A stretch of 64,000 bases of DNA from Toxonevra muliebris (taxonomy: Eukaryota; Arthropoda; Insecta; Diptera; Pallopteridae), in the NCBI GenBank assembly GCA_963691655.1, contig OY829329.1:62986852-63050851 (forward strand). The letters run 5' to 3'. A program made the position numbers and the translations under genes. Position 1 is the stretch's first letter. Each line of letters begins with the position of its first letter. The notes under the pieces were generated by a model, which worked only from the letters and a program-made list of their open reading frames with translations, was not told the DNA's origin and searched no databases. This document shows positions 45,501-50,262 of this stretch, piece after piece.

Positions 45501-46528
45501 TTAATTTTTTAACGCATTATTGCTCAGAGCACCAAGACTAGGAAGATCTCTTTCAATGCTGTGATTTCACGAATTTAGGGAATATAAGCCAACCTCATCT
45601 GGGTTCCTTATCATTGACGGCTCAAATCCCCAATGATGATCATTTGAAAAAAAATGAGCCTCTACTATTTTTGGTAATTTTTTTGAGGTTGGGTACATTA
45701 TCAGTAGTGGGAAGTCAATGAGTTAATGAAATTATGTCCCTCACAATAATAAAAAATGCATTAGAATGCACATTGATTAATATTTATTTGAAAAAATTTA
45801 ATTTAATTATTCTGTGAATTTTTTTTCACTTTGGCCATTTTTTTGAGGTTAAGATTAAAAAAAATCGGAAAATTTTTCTTAAAATTTAATTTTATAGGGT
45901 CCATCAAATGTATCATCGATTTAATTTATTGTATTTAACAATTATTTATGAATATTTTCTGAAAAAAATTCTGGCTACGGCCCTGTTTCTATCTATAATG
46001 AAAAAAAAAACACCAGCAGAACTGAAAAATAAAATTCGAATGTTGGCATTCGCGGGTTGTTTTGAAGAGCTCAAATACATTCTTCTTTATATTGTTTTAT
46101 GGTGCATAGAAATTCAACTCAGGTAACGACATTTACCACTGACGTCAGTTATGCCTTACAGTTTCCCTAATCTCACTAGCCAGCTGATTTTCTGCTACAT
46201 TCTCGTATATGTAGATGTTTATAAGGAAAATTTCACAACACACCTAGCAAACATTTATCGCGGAAATGATCATCACTGTAATAAAACATTCACGGTTGAT
46301 AATAGCCAATTTCTTGCTTCCGAATCACCGTTCATGGGTGGCTCTCACCCCTAAAGCGAGTTGAAATCCACGTTTCTAAGCGCATTAAATTTCCTATTAC
46401 CAAATATAGGCATACAAAATTTCTTTTATTCATATCTAAACCACTCAATTTATACGGTGTGCAATTAATAAAAGTGACAAAAAACAAAAACCAAACACCA
46501 AAAATTTTCCCAAGCATATCTTCCTCAT
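320..46528 (-). CDS. Cda5: Chitin deacetylase 5-like gene, 13 exon positions visible, C-terminus off the left edge
   Basis: This is a secreted carbohydrate esterase family 4 enzyme, expected to deacetylate chitin in cuticle, trachea or gut lining. Domain order is signal peptide, one CBM14 chitin-binding domain, a giant mucin-like linker, a short Cys-rich segment, and the polysaccharide deacetylase domain. It lacks the LDLa domain of Cda1/Cda2. CBM14 plus catalytic domain joined by a long linker is what I know of insect group IV (Cda5). Catalytic motifs visible are TFDD, HTVSH, RAPF, SWPYTLDY and LFYHAAW. I placed every boundary by GT/AG sites and phase, and all join in frame: 10071 bases (3357 codons) with exon B, or 10074 with exon A. 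The last about 100 residues and the stop codon lie left of base 320. Identification is strong; which linker exons share a transcript is unknown. Confidence 0.88.
592..1029 (-). CDS. Cda5: Cda5 catalytic exon with motifs 2-4
   Basis: Acceptor CGAAAAACAG|T, donor AAATAG|GTATGC; 438 bases. Begins HSFGEQFSQKKWTREVAGQR: the first His completes the H-T-V-S-H metal-binding motif begun in exon A or B. Then LSDVRGMRAPFLSVGGNKM (motif 3, R-x-P-F), MLYDSNFTYDSSMPV, ENRPPSWPYTLDYKI (motif 4), and a Cys-containing stretch HDCMIPPCPTRSYPGVWQVP. Residue order matches the insect CDA fold. Confidence 0.93.
1567..2076 (+). mobile_element. Internally deleted mariner copy (non-autonomous)
   Basis: Starts TA-CCACCTTGATCAAAAAGTTC and ends with the diverged reverse complement plus TA. 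Matches both ends of the mariner at 48985-50262: after the untranslated leader it jumps to the block around the third catalytic Asp (GGCTCCCTGTGACTTTTTTC), losing about 0.8 kb that includes nearly all transposase. Carries no usable transposase but keeps both ends. Confidence 0.85.
2083..2101 (+). mobile_element. Solo mariner terminal repeat
   Basis: TACCACCTTGATCGAAAAA, seven bases beyond the right end of the deleted mariner copy, repeats the outer part of the terminal inverted repeat. The following sequence does not resemble mariner. It may be a remnant of a second insertion or of a broken excision. Confidence 0.55.
3261..3486 (-). CDS. Cda5: Alternative catalytic exon B (TFDDSV version)
   Basis: Acceptor TGTGGTTGTAG|GTGA, donor GTTTC|GTAAGT; 226 bases, one codon shorter than exon A. 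Encodes SLPQIVLLTFDDSVNDLNKQ, then NPNGCPITATFYVSHEWTDY and GHEIASHTVS. Catalytic residues are conserved; differences cluster between TFDD and NPNGCP (EKGRV here, NNETRK in A), likely a surface loop near the substrate groove. Reading from A into B would give TCG then TGA, so the two cannot be joined productively. Alternative first catalytic exons are reported, as I recall, for beetle CDA2 and CDA5. Confidence 0.9.
3487..3899. other. Intron between the two alternative catalytic exons
   Basis: 413 bases of AT-rich sequence with several A/T homopolymers. I see no third exon copy and no clear paired sequences that would enforce exclusivity. Confidence 0.6.
3900..4128 (-). CDS. Cda5: Alternative catalytic exon A (TFDDAV version)
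   Basis: Acceptor AAATTTAG|GCGG, donor GTGTC|GTAAGT; 229 bases. Encodes the first strand and motif 1 of the CE4 fold: EIPQIVLITFDDAVSVLN, then NPNGCPLRATFYVSHEWTDY and GHELASHTVS. The TFDD aspartates are the catalytic base and a metal ligand in this family. The last codon is split inside motif 2 (H-T-V-S|H). Strongly similar to exon B 413 bases downstream, with identical phases at both ends. Confidence 0.9.
4129..5934. other. Intron upstream of alternative exon A
   Basis: About 1.8 kb, mostly unremarkable, with a SINE at 4737-5046. No exon seen. Confidence 0.6.
4737..5046 (+). mobile_element. tRNA-derived SINE, copy 1
   Basis: Head carries RNA polymerase III boxes: A-box-like GATAGTCTAGTGAGTAGT and B box GGTTCGATTCC at 4791. 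The anticodon-arm region (CTAGACTTTCATAC) resembles tRNA-Glu(TTC), inferred from memory of tRNA-Glu. The body contains GGTAATGGCAAAACCACCAA and CCGTTCGGAATCGGCG, and the tail is CCACTCCAACCTAACCT. Shares the whole layout with the copies at 40201, 42928 and 48782. Confidence 0.85.
5935..6128 (-). CDS. Cda5: Cda5 Cys-rich exon leading into the deacetylase domain
   Basis: Acceptor AACAATTTAG|A, donor ACCCG|GTAAGT; 194 bases, leaving with one base. Encodes RTRPTLKPSGVIVSKAQEF, a Tyr/Pro segment, and then KCRRDVCLLPDCSCGGKEIP. The C-x(4)-C-x(3)-DC-x-C motif followed by IPG is the usual entry to the catalytic domain of insect chitin deacetylases. Unlike the linker cassettes it leaves at phase 1, so it must be followed by one of the two alternative catalytic exons. 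Confidence 0.9.
6205..6303 (-). CDS. Cda5: Cda5 small linker cassette 4 (33 codons)
   Basis: Acceptor TCCAACTTAG|A, donor CCACC|GTATGT; 99 bases, phase 2 at both ends. Reads RTNSNSNRNRGSAYANQDRD then IATPVTNSRGTHPP. It is a short, polar, skippable spacer immediately before the Cys-rich exon. Confidence 0.8.
6304..9465. other. Intron between linker cassettes 3 and 4
   Basis: About 3.2 kb, strongly AT-rich with long T runs. The exception is a more balanced island at 7483-7657 (separate entry). From about 7860 to 8620 the text has loosely repeated phrases (GAATCAGAA, GGATTGGACAGAA) but no clear unit. Confidence 0.5.
7462..7657 (+). other. Open plus-strand island of unknown nature inside an intron
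   Basis: After a T-tract and TAATAG, a plus-strand frame stays open for about 65 codons to TGA at 7655-7657. The central part reads RRRSLPDKAIRFGTELQIFY then ENCNREPLIYFPVNALIYWN. Base composition is clearly less AT-rich than the intron around it. The core is bounded by an 11-base inverted repeat, AAGCCCAAGTT at 7486 and AACTTGGGCTT at 7621. There is no ATG in the frame; the opposite strand has stops. It may be a gene or element remnant, or chance. I do not recognise the peptide. Confidence 0.3.
9466..13125 (-). CDS. Cda5: Cda5 giant linker cassette 3 (1220 codons)
   Basis: Acceptor CTACACATAG|T, donor TCGAG|GTACAT; 3660 bases, divisible by three, phase 2 at both ends. Fully open. Begins SSQYLPQIYADQVDEDYLFN, then Asn and Gln runs, a Pro/Thr block, and many tracts of 5-8 threonines separated by Tyr/Arg-rich segments. 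A basic patch KRRKVQRAR lies about two thirds in. Ends with Ala and Ser runs and a short Cys pair (VKCSDS ... AKCNEIPS). This is a disordered, probably heavily O-glycosylated spacer. Length and runs are likely to vary between alleles. The acceptor is inferred from phase and sits well downstream of the T-tract at 13170. Confidence 0.87.
13126..16971. repeat. Intron with degenerate GTGGGCGTGGC-type repeats
   Basis: 3.8 kb intron. From about 14680 to 16160 phrases like GGGCGTGGCATTTCCCATAC and CAAATAAAATATCAG recur at loose 100-200-base spacing, mixed with (T)TGGTCACCGGTGGCCCGAAA-like phrases (13930, 15460, 15785, 15955). They are too diverged to define a unit by eye. TATG simple repeats occur at 16567-16660. 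No exon seen. Confidence 0.5.
16972..17784 (-). CDS. Cda5: Cda5 linker cassette 2, Thr-rich (271 codons)
   Basis: Acceptor TAAAACTTAG|G, donor ATAAG|GTATAA; 813 bases, phase 2 at both ends, so skippable in frame. Begins RSGEEHVTLQTLNEAPERYP, then Asn runs, a Tyr/Glu-rich patch (YGYDSSIEYAEIPDYYI), and ends in long Ser and Thr runs, mucin-like. No cysteine pattern or known domain. A poly-valine reading frame on the other strand here is only the complement of the Thr codons. Confidence 0.85.
17785..18482. other. Intron between linker cassette 2 and the micro-exon
   Basis: About 700 bases with TATG and TG simple repeats near 17875-17990; otherwise AT-rich and without visible features. Confidence 0.6.
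18483..18532 (-). CDS. Cda5: Cda5 micro-exon, 50 bases (IEQDNVYDQPTRSPPT)
   Basis: Acceptor TTTTTCTCTCCCACAG and donor ACAAG|GTAAGT are both strong. Sixteen codons plus AG; enters at phase 0 from the Gln-rich exon and leaves with two bases, which fits the next exon. Reads IEQDNVYDQPTRSPPT. Too short to see without splice signals. Confidence 0.8.
18703..19810. mobile_element. Element with about 30-base terminal inverted repeats, family unknown
   Basis: Left end TTATACGGGTCTCGGCGTTT (18705 on) is mirrored at 19781-19806 as TTTTAAAACGCCGAGACCTG followed by TATAA; both are bordered by A or T runs. About 1.1 kb. The interior carries a LINE tail (19005-19325) and an A/G-rich piece, not a transposase. 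It may be a non-autonomous DNA transposon that captured or received a LINE fragment. I could not define a target-site duplication. Confidence 0.5.
19005..19325 (-). pseudogene. 3' fragment of a non-LTR retrotransposon ORF
   Basis: The minus frame LRRKGLRLVVGVIRGHNTCG then GVITDPTCKSCLEDDYTTEH matches the well-known tail of insect LINE ORF2 proteins (RNase H end, GHxxxxxH then C-x-x-C...EH). A stop follows the final His, and the sequence then continues in frame as CRCLTFARKRLRLFG-like text. Only the last about 100 codons are present; no reverse transcriptase is nearby. A dead fragment. Confidence 0.65.
19811..21434. other. Intron segment right of the inverted-repeat element
   Basis: Contains the tandem repeat at 19905-20900. 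From 20900 to 21434 AT-rich sequence includes a loose repeat of GAACAACAGTATTTAGTTGT / GTAACAGTATTTTATATTTG. No exon until 21435. Confidence 0.55.
19905..20900 (+). repeat. Tandem repeat, about 150-190-base unit, ends in CGCCATCTA
   Basis: At least five diverged copies. Each has a CAGTCAGAGGTAGCTGAAGG-like start, runs of TCTGATTGCCT and TCTGACTGC, GCTTTTTATTG, then CTCAAAAAGCCTATCAACGC and CATCTA (20018, 20173, 20355, 20677). Unit lengths vary. Lies in an intron. Confidence 0.65.
21435..22059 (-). CDS. Cda5: Cda5 Gln/Asn-rich linker exon without any methionine
   Basis: Acceptor ACAAATAG|A, donor GCACAG|GTTTGT; 625 bases, entering with one base and leaving at phase 0. All 208 codons are open. 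The start is Ser/Pro-rich (RVESSSPSSQAQAPANLFVQ), followed by PPRTTKVIIETIPS, an Asn run and several long Gln runs (21640-21700 and 21800-21840). There is no ATG in the frame, so a search for methionine-started reading frames misses it. With the next 50-base exon it forms a unit of 675 bases (225 codons) that can be skipped in frame. Confidence 0.8.
23183..23247. repeat. Short palindrome
   Basis: AATCAATTACTTTC at 23183 pairs with GAAAGTAATTGATT at 23234, enclosing smaller GGAAT/ATTCC pairs. Confidence 0.7.
23440..24410 (+). repeat. Degenerate tandem repeat carrying ten TGAGTCA motifs
   Basis: Loose units of roughly 60-130 bases with the phrase AATCAGAGTCATGAGTCAAA, then AATCAACTACAG, GGTGATTTGGTC and GATTTTTATAATAAAATC. 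Exact TGAGTCA starts at 23469, 23578, 23641, 23779, 23997, 24123, 24178, 24241, 24297 and 24333. Confidence 0.75.
24723..27623 (-). CDS. Cda5: Cda5 large linker cassette 1 (967 codons) with a furin-like site
   Basis: Runs from acceptor GAAAGCAG|C (weak pyrimidine tract; a CTAAT branch-like sequence lies upstream) to donor CACAG|GTAGTG. Its 2901 bases are open throughout and divisible by three, so it can be kept or skipped without changing frame. The start is acidic (KQFVDIDFNNNRLEDDS); then come a basic cluster RQRRTKRD, Thr/Glu-rich repeats, Tyr/Gln/Pro-rich stretches and several Thr runs that look like O-glycosylated mucin. No folded domain or cysteine pattern is evident. The cluster fits the furin consensus R-X-K-R. 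The acceptor was chosen because AG plus C gives Ser in the only frame that joins both sides. Confidence 0.82.
27624..27898. other. Short intron (275 bases) before linker cassette 1
   Basis: Between donor GTAAGT at 27898 and acceptor GAAAGCAG. Open in part on both strands but has no start or domain. Confidence 0.6.
27899..28095 (-). CDS. Cda5: Cda5 linker exon (DTLPPVEEEE)
   Basis: Acceptor TTATTTCAG, donor AATATAG|GTAAGT; 197 bases, 65 codons plus AG. The reading LYADAHDTLPPVEEEESDRQ continues the CBM14 exon at phase 0, and no other frame is needed. It is acidic first, then neutral, with no domain I recognise. It is the last exon before the phase-2 cassette series: its leftover AG can be completed by the first base of any of the following cassettes. 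Confidence 0.85.
28096..29382. repeat. Intron filled with a degenerate tandem repeat
   Basis: From about 28140 to 29310 phrases such as GTATCGAAGACGAC, GGATTCTGTACAAA, GTCGACCT and CATTATGTGTCGAAG recur at roughly 100-130-base spacing. The composition is less AT-rich than other introns, so many chance reading frames occur; none has splice support. Confidence 0.5.
29383..29978 (-). CDS. Cda5: Cda5 exon with CBM14 chitin-binding (peritrophin-A) domain
   Basis: Starts after TTTCCTTTCAG and ends CACAG|GTAACG; 596 bases, entering with two bases and leaving at phase 0. The protein begins with a basic Ser/Arg stretch, then a complete CBM14 domain with the six-cysteine pattern: C at FDCPEEF, the TDC and YYVC pair, ESC, QTCDWP and VGC. 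Aromatic residues in YYPHPTDCTQYYVC and the CDWP motif are typical chitin contacts. After the domain come about 110 residues rich in Gln, Ser and Pro ending SQEDIAQ. The domain should anchor the enzyme to chitin. Confidence 0.93.
31006..31043. promoter_or_regulatory. Two DRE-like TATCGATA sites
   Basis: TATCGATA at 31006 and again at 31036, each followed by AG and preceded by ACAA, inside a roughly 30-base imperfect direct repeat. TATCGATA is the binding core of fly DREF and BEAF-32. There is no transcript evidence here. Confidence 0.3.
31572..32837 (-). mobile_element. Decayed Tc1/mariner-superfamily element, DD41D (rosa-like)
   Basis: Ends AAAGGGTTTTCCATTAAGGA (left) and its reverse complement with one change at 32808-32836, flanked by TA-rich target. 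The minus strand encodes a broken transposase: MVKFTNQQRLEIFKNYYQNS at the start, a helix-turn-helix-like part (RRSQELGIAGMTVWRIGTHA), SDAAHFWLTGFVNKQNMRYW with the first Asp, WFQQDGATNHTA with the second, and SCDLTPLDFFL with the third. Counting residues from QQD to PLD gives 41 between, the DD41D spacing. A frameshift near 32577 and stops near 32065 and 31875 inactivate it. Confidence 0.8.
34730..37070 (+). repeat. Degenerate GATCTC/CATTCTTC array with a 320-base higher-order unit
   Basis: Over 2 kb of loose repeats of TCTCATTCTTCCGATCTGGA. Between about 35200 and 35990 a longer unit repeats three times: GTTCTTTCGA plus TTCCTxTGGTCTTAATCT starts at 35251, 35571 and 35891, exactly 320 bases apart each time. 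Interrupted by a foldback at 36447-36764. Confidence 0.8.
36447..36764. repeat. Foldback element inside the GATCTC array
   Basis: AATTGAGAGGCTGAGAGGAA at 36447 mirrors CTCTCAGCCTGTCAATT ending at 36764, and AGAGCAAAAG mirrors CTTTTGCTCT further in. The sequence differs from the surrounding array, so it looks inserted. No coding capacity. Confidence 0.6.
39180..41060 (+). repeat. Degenerate CAAAATTCAGAC-type array
   Basis: About 1.9 kb of roughly 12-base phrases (GACCAAAATTCAGACC and variants), split by a SINE at 40201-40514. Apparent proteins rich in Gln, Lys and Thr in this stretch are products of the repeat. Confidence 0.8.
40201..40514 (+). mobile_element. tRNA-derived SINE, copy 2
   Basis: Same family as copy 1: GACCTCGATTGTCTAAAGGG head, B box GGTTCGATTCC near 40252, CCGTTCGGAATCGGCG body, CCACTCCAACCTAACCT tail. 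Inserted into the CAAAATTCAGAC array, which resumes on both sides. Confidence 0.88.
41110..41470 (+). repeat. Degenerate CTGCTACTTTGTT array
   Basis: Phrases CTACTTTGTTxTTCTGxTACTTT recur about a dozen times at 12-25-base spacing; a short array directly after the CAAAATTCAGAC array. Confidence 0.6.
42928..43242 (-). mobile_element. tRNA-derived SINE, copy 3, with target-site duplication
   Basis: Reverse-strand copy of the family, from TTAGGTTAGG-type tail to the GACGACCTTGATAG head. Flanked on both sides by the same 15 bases AAAAATACTACATTA (42913-42927 and 43243-43257), a clear target-site duplication of LINE-type insertion. Defines the element as about 315 bases. Confidence 0.93.
43740..44005 (-). 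pseudogene. C-terminal fragment of a second mariner transposase
   Basis: The minus strand reads LFRSVTHGLAEQHFRSFEEL, KKWVDSWIASKNEDF, then after a one-base shift RRGIHMLPERWEKVVANDGQ. This is the conserved tail of mariner transposases of the mauritiana/Mos1 type. The DDD catalytic region and inverted ends are missing. Confidence 0.75.
44005..44925 (+). repeat. Degenerate TCTAGTCTTGTC array, interrupted
   Basis: TCTCTAGTCTTGTCTTTAGT-like phrases, about 12 bases each, from 44005 to 44580, resuming at 44857-44925 after an insertion. Confidence 0.75.
44585..44851 (+). mobile_element. Insertion of about 267 bases flanked by CATAT, possible solo LTR
   Basis: Sits within the TCTAGTCTTGTC array, with CATAT on both sides (44580-44584 and 44852-44856). 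Contains TGTTGGAAGGAAACATAGCG, two versions of CTGCTAGAAAGG, and AATAAA near the end, as a solo LTR would. The ends do not form a clean TG...CA with that duplication, so the class is uncertain. Confidence 0.4.
46456..46528 (-). CDS. Cda5: Signal-peptide exon of the Cda5-like gene (candidate)
   Basis: ATG at 46528-46526 sits in a good fly start context (ACAAAAATGAGG). It opens 24 codons plus one base: a basic start (MRKICLGK) then a hydrophobic run (FLVFGFCFLSLLLIA), a classical secretion signal. The donor reads CACC|GTATAA, and the single leftover base is exactly what the CBM14 exon acceptor 16.5 kb downstream needs. Short upstream ATGs (ATGTCATAA, ATGTAA) lie in the preceding leader. A second ATG at 46517 in another frame also gives a hydrophobic start but needs a poorer donor (GTTTAG). 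No better signal exon was seen elsewhere upstream. The call rests on phase, context and hydrophobicity, not on homology. Confidence 0.6.
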
Positions 46529-48183
46529 TTTTGTATATTACATATTTTAATTATGACATATTTGTATATATATTTGGTTTATGTTTTTTGTTTGGTTTCT
46601 TTCGATGGCATACAACACCTGCTTGGTTGCGCAACTTTTTGTGTTGCTTTTGTTTTGTGTGTGTTTTTTGTGTTGAACTTGAGCCAAGGTCTTTGCCACA
46701 CCATTTGTTTATTGGTTTTGTATGTGTGTGTGTGTGTGTTTGTTGCTTCTTTTTTTTTTTTTGTATTTCACCCGCTGTTAAATTATGACGTGATGCTTTG
46801 GCATCAACAACAGCACATTCAATCTTACTTTATCTGTACAGAAAGAAGGTAAAGAAATAGCAGTAGAAAAACAACAACTACTGCTAACATTGGCGCATGC
46901 GCTGCCGCTGCTGTTGTTGCACTGTATTTTGCTGCCTCTCCGTTGTTCGTGATGCTGTGTAACTTTAAGTTTATGGTGTGCTTCCATTTGATTTTTTTAT
47001 TTTTTTATTTTTTCAATGTGCTGCCTTTATTGTTGATGTTGTTGTTGTTGCTGTTGTTTGAGCTGTTCAACTGTTTCTGTGATTTGTATGTCTTTATTTT
47101 CCTTGCTTAGGGCTATTATCATCATCATAACAATAAAAACTTTAATAAAAAATAGCAACATAAAGTTTACTCAATTGCTGAACATCACTCGCTCATTCAC
47201 TCCCTTTTTCTTTTAGTACGAATTACTCGTTTATTTTTTATGTTTTTGACCAGAAAAAAAGTATCAAATTAAAACAAAATAAAATAAAATAATTAGAAAT
47301 ATGAAAAAAAAAAACTGCACAGTATTGATGACACGCGCTTAATTGCTGATTTTTTTTTTTGCTGAAAGAAAAAGTTATTGTTAACACCGAACATTTTAAA
47401 GGTCGATCATAAGTGGTGTGTGCTTTCAAATGCAGAGTTTCATCATTTTGCAGTAATTTTTGGTTGCAATATCGATTATTTTTTTCATGGGTGGCTACAT
47501 GTAACTTTCAGTTTCATTTCTTTGCTCATATAAAAAACACTAAAGAGAAATCGTAAATTTAATAAACGTTTCCATTTCTTGAACGACTTGGCAGTAGCTC
47601 ATTACTTCTGCAGAAGTAAAACTTATGAATTGTGAATGGAACGAGAAAACTTGAACTTCTCCTCAGAAATCTTGGCTTCACTAGAATTATTAAGTACACC
47701 AACAGTACAAGAAACAGCTCATTTCCTTCGCGGCGCAAGTATTGCAAGCAACAAAAAGTAAAATTTGAAGGTTCGATTTGAAGATTCGAAACCTTATGAA
47801 GATATATCTTTTCCACTCTTTCTGAAGCAAACGAATTTATACTGAAACTTGGGGAAGTTTACATTTGTTCATCCATATAAATTTCTTCTTGATTTTAGAA
47901 GTGAAATACTTTATATTGCAGAAGTAGTTAAAAAGCCGTTCACGTTGTTGGATGGGAAAACAATCAAGATTTGAAAAAATACAGTTATTCGAACCATTTA
48001 TGTTTTTGAATAATATCTAAAATATTGTGCACTTAGGTGGGCGAAATAACCTTTTCTCCTGGTGTTTCCTCATCTTGGTAGTCTAGAATAGAGCTTTCCT
48101 TTTTGAACGTTTTTGAACATACACGTGAACACGAACGTTCGAATCCTGTGTAGTTTTCTTTTAGAAATACGAACCTGAACGAC

Positions 48184-48685
48184 ATGTGTATTTTAAATGC
48201 ATGTAGTTCGGTGTTTACAATGGCTACACGTGTAATTAGTACGTGTAGTAAGAGTTCGTGTATTAACACGAACCTTAATTTAGAGCAGAGAAAAACACCG
48301 AAAATATTTTCAGAGCCAAACATCAACAACAACAACGATCATCACCTGTGTAGTCTCATTCGTCTCATAATACTGAGCCCAAACCCAAAAATGTAAATGG
48401 AAATAACAACAACAACAGTTATCGCAACAACAACGTCATCGTCTGTGAAGTTGTTTATACTTTGTAATGCAAGAAAAAGTGCCACAAACTATAGACATAA
48501 GCGACTGCACTGGTGGCGATGTTATTATGATCGTTGTTGTTGTTAATGTTTTGTTCTGAAAATATATTTTTCGACGGGTTTCTCTGCTCTAAATTAAGGT
48601 TCGTGCTGATACACGAACTTTTAACTACTGGTGATAGCTTCATGTGTAGTTACTGCGAACCGAACTACATGTGTTTAAAATACAC
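48184..48685. repeat. Large foldback: two 160-base arms, 183-base loop
   Basis: Left arm 48184-48343 (TGTGTATTTTAAATGCATGT ... CGATCAT) is mirrored by right arm 48527-48685 (ATGATCGTTGTTGTTGTTAA ... TTTAAAATACACG). Matching inner landmarks include TTAATTTAGAGCAGAG against CTCTGCTCTAAATTAA, and GAACTACATG against CATGTAGTTC. Imperfect but continuous over the whole arm. Confidence 0.8.
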
Positions 48686-48984
48686 GAGTGGTTTGAATTC
48701 GTGTTTTCAGTGAATATTCCTAAATACGCGTGTGTACGTGCTAACCGTGTACACGTGCATTCAGAACCTCTAGTATAAAACTTAGGTTAGGTTGGGTTGG
48801 AGTGGCTATTTAGAGAGAGACACACTTAGGCCTGAATGCGCCAATAGTTGGACTTACAGTTTAACACTGATTCAGAACGGCGGTGTGACAATTTTTTATC
48901 AGCTTGATGGTTTTGCCATTACCAATCAAGATGTGTACTTGTACACTTTCTTATAATTCTCATACACTTCATATCGATAGTGAA

Positions 48985-50262
48985 TACCACCTTGATCAAA
49001 AAGTTCCCGGAATAACCACCGTATGGCGCTCCCATCGTTCCGATTTGAATTCCGTTTTTTTTGTTAAGTTGTAAAACTTACGTAGGTAAGAGTACATCTA
49101 TCTCTGTGTATGTTGGCGATTTTTTACAATTTTAGAAATAGATTTAAATTTCCAACAACGAACATGTATTAAATTTTGCGTAAAAAACGGACTTAATATT
49201 GCGCGAACGAACGTTGGAAATGTTGGAAAAGTGTTTCGGAAACGATTCTCTAAAGAGAGCGGTCGTTTATCAGTGGCACGAGCGGTTCAAAAGTGGTCGT
49301 GAGTCAATCGAAGATGATGAACGCAGTCGCAAACCATCGACATTGAAAACCGACGAAAACGTAGATAAAGTAAAAGAAATTTTGGTCAATAACCGCAAAT
49401 TAACCATCAGAGAGATAGCGGAGGACTTGAACATTGCCTATGGATCCATGCAAGACATTTTGGTTAATGATTTGGGTTTCCGTCGCGTAGCAGCAAAGTT
49501 GGTGCCAAAAGATTTCAATTTCATGCAAAAAAGGGACCGTGTTGACGTCACTAAAGACATGATTTGCGAGGCTGAATCCAATCCCACATTCATCAAAAGG
49601 ATCATTACAGGAGACGAGACGTGGGTTCATGAATATGACACGCAAGCATGACACGCAAGCCAGACATCAAGCGAGACAAAAAAAAAACACGTCGTTTTCA
49701 GTCAAAAAAGAAGGAAATGCTCACGGTTTTCATGGATTACAACGGTGTAGTGCATCATAAATTTTTGCCAGAAGGCCAGACAGTAAACAAGGAGTACTAT
49801 TTGGGCGTTTTGAGACGTTTGCGTGAAGCAATTCGCCGAAAGAGAACAGAATTGTGGACAGAAAACTCGTGGATTTTGCACCATGATAGCGCACCGTCGC
49901 ACAGTGCCATCATTATTCGTAATTTTTTGACGAAAAATGCAACAAATACCATCCAACAGCCACCGAATACACTTGATTTGGCTGCCTGTGACTTCTTTCT
50001 GTTCAATCGAGTTAAAAAACCATTACGGGGAACGCGTTTCAGCAGTCGAGAGGAAGTAATGGAAAAATCGCAGGAAGCACTGATGGACATACCGAAAACC
50101 GAATATAATATAAAAAATATTTCGAGGATTAGATCAAGCGTTGGCATAAGTGTGTTGCAGTCGATGGGGATTACTTTGAAGGGGACAATATAGATTTAGA
50201 ACAATAAACTTGTATTTTTAATTTTCTGAATAAATTCCGGGAACTTTTTGATCAAGGTGGTA
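48985..50262 (+). mobile_element. Full-length mariner with perfect 27-base inverted ends
   Basis: TA target duplication at both ends. Inverted ends CCACCTTGATCAAAAAGTTC plus CCGGAAT are perfect mirrors. About 1274 bases between the TAs, the normal length for mariner. Inserted into a SINE, so younger than it. Carries a damaged DD34D transposase gene. A deleted copy of the same family lies at 1567-2076. Confidence 0.95.
49150..50193 (+). pseudogene. Mariner transposase (DD34D), inactivated by frameshifts
   Basis: The N-terminal piece reads QQRTCIKFCVKNGLNIAR in one frame, then shifts at about 49198 to RERTLEMLEKCFGNDSLKRA and the helix-turn-helix region (YQWHERFKSGRESIEDDERS). The first catalytic Asp is in ITGDETWVHEYD. 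A 13-base tandem duplication, ATGACACGCAAGC at 49635-49660, then breaks the frame. The second Asp (ILHHDSAPSH) and third (LAACDFFLF) follow in the next frame, with 34 residues between. All domains are present, but no intact protein can be made without frame changes. Confidence 0.9.

Larger units (their letters stand above)
29979..46455. other. 16.5-kb first intron of the Cda5-like gene
   Basis: Separates the signal-peptide exon from the CBM14 exon. Holds the DD41D relic, the GATCTC, CAAAATTCAGAC and TCTAGTCTTGT arrays, two SINEs, a mariner tail, a foldback and CA repeats (37523-37580). I found no additional exon. Segments 32840-34730, 37070-39180, 41480-42910 and 44930-46450 show only AT-rich sequence, CAACAG-type simple repeats (33700-34480, 37860-37890) and homopolymers. 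Confidence 0.55.

Noticed and set aside
47559..47816. Minus-strand 85-codon frame (MEKIYLHKVSNL...) upstream of the signal exon
   Set aside because: No secretion signal, no homology that I recognise, and no donor or phase linking it to the gene.
49400..50147. Minus-strand frames across the mariner
   Set aside because: Shadows of the transposase frames.
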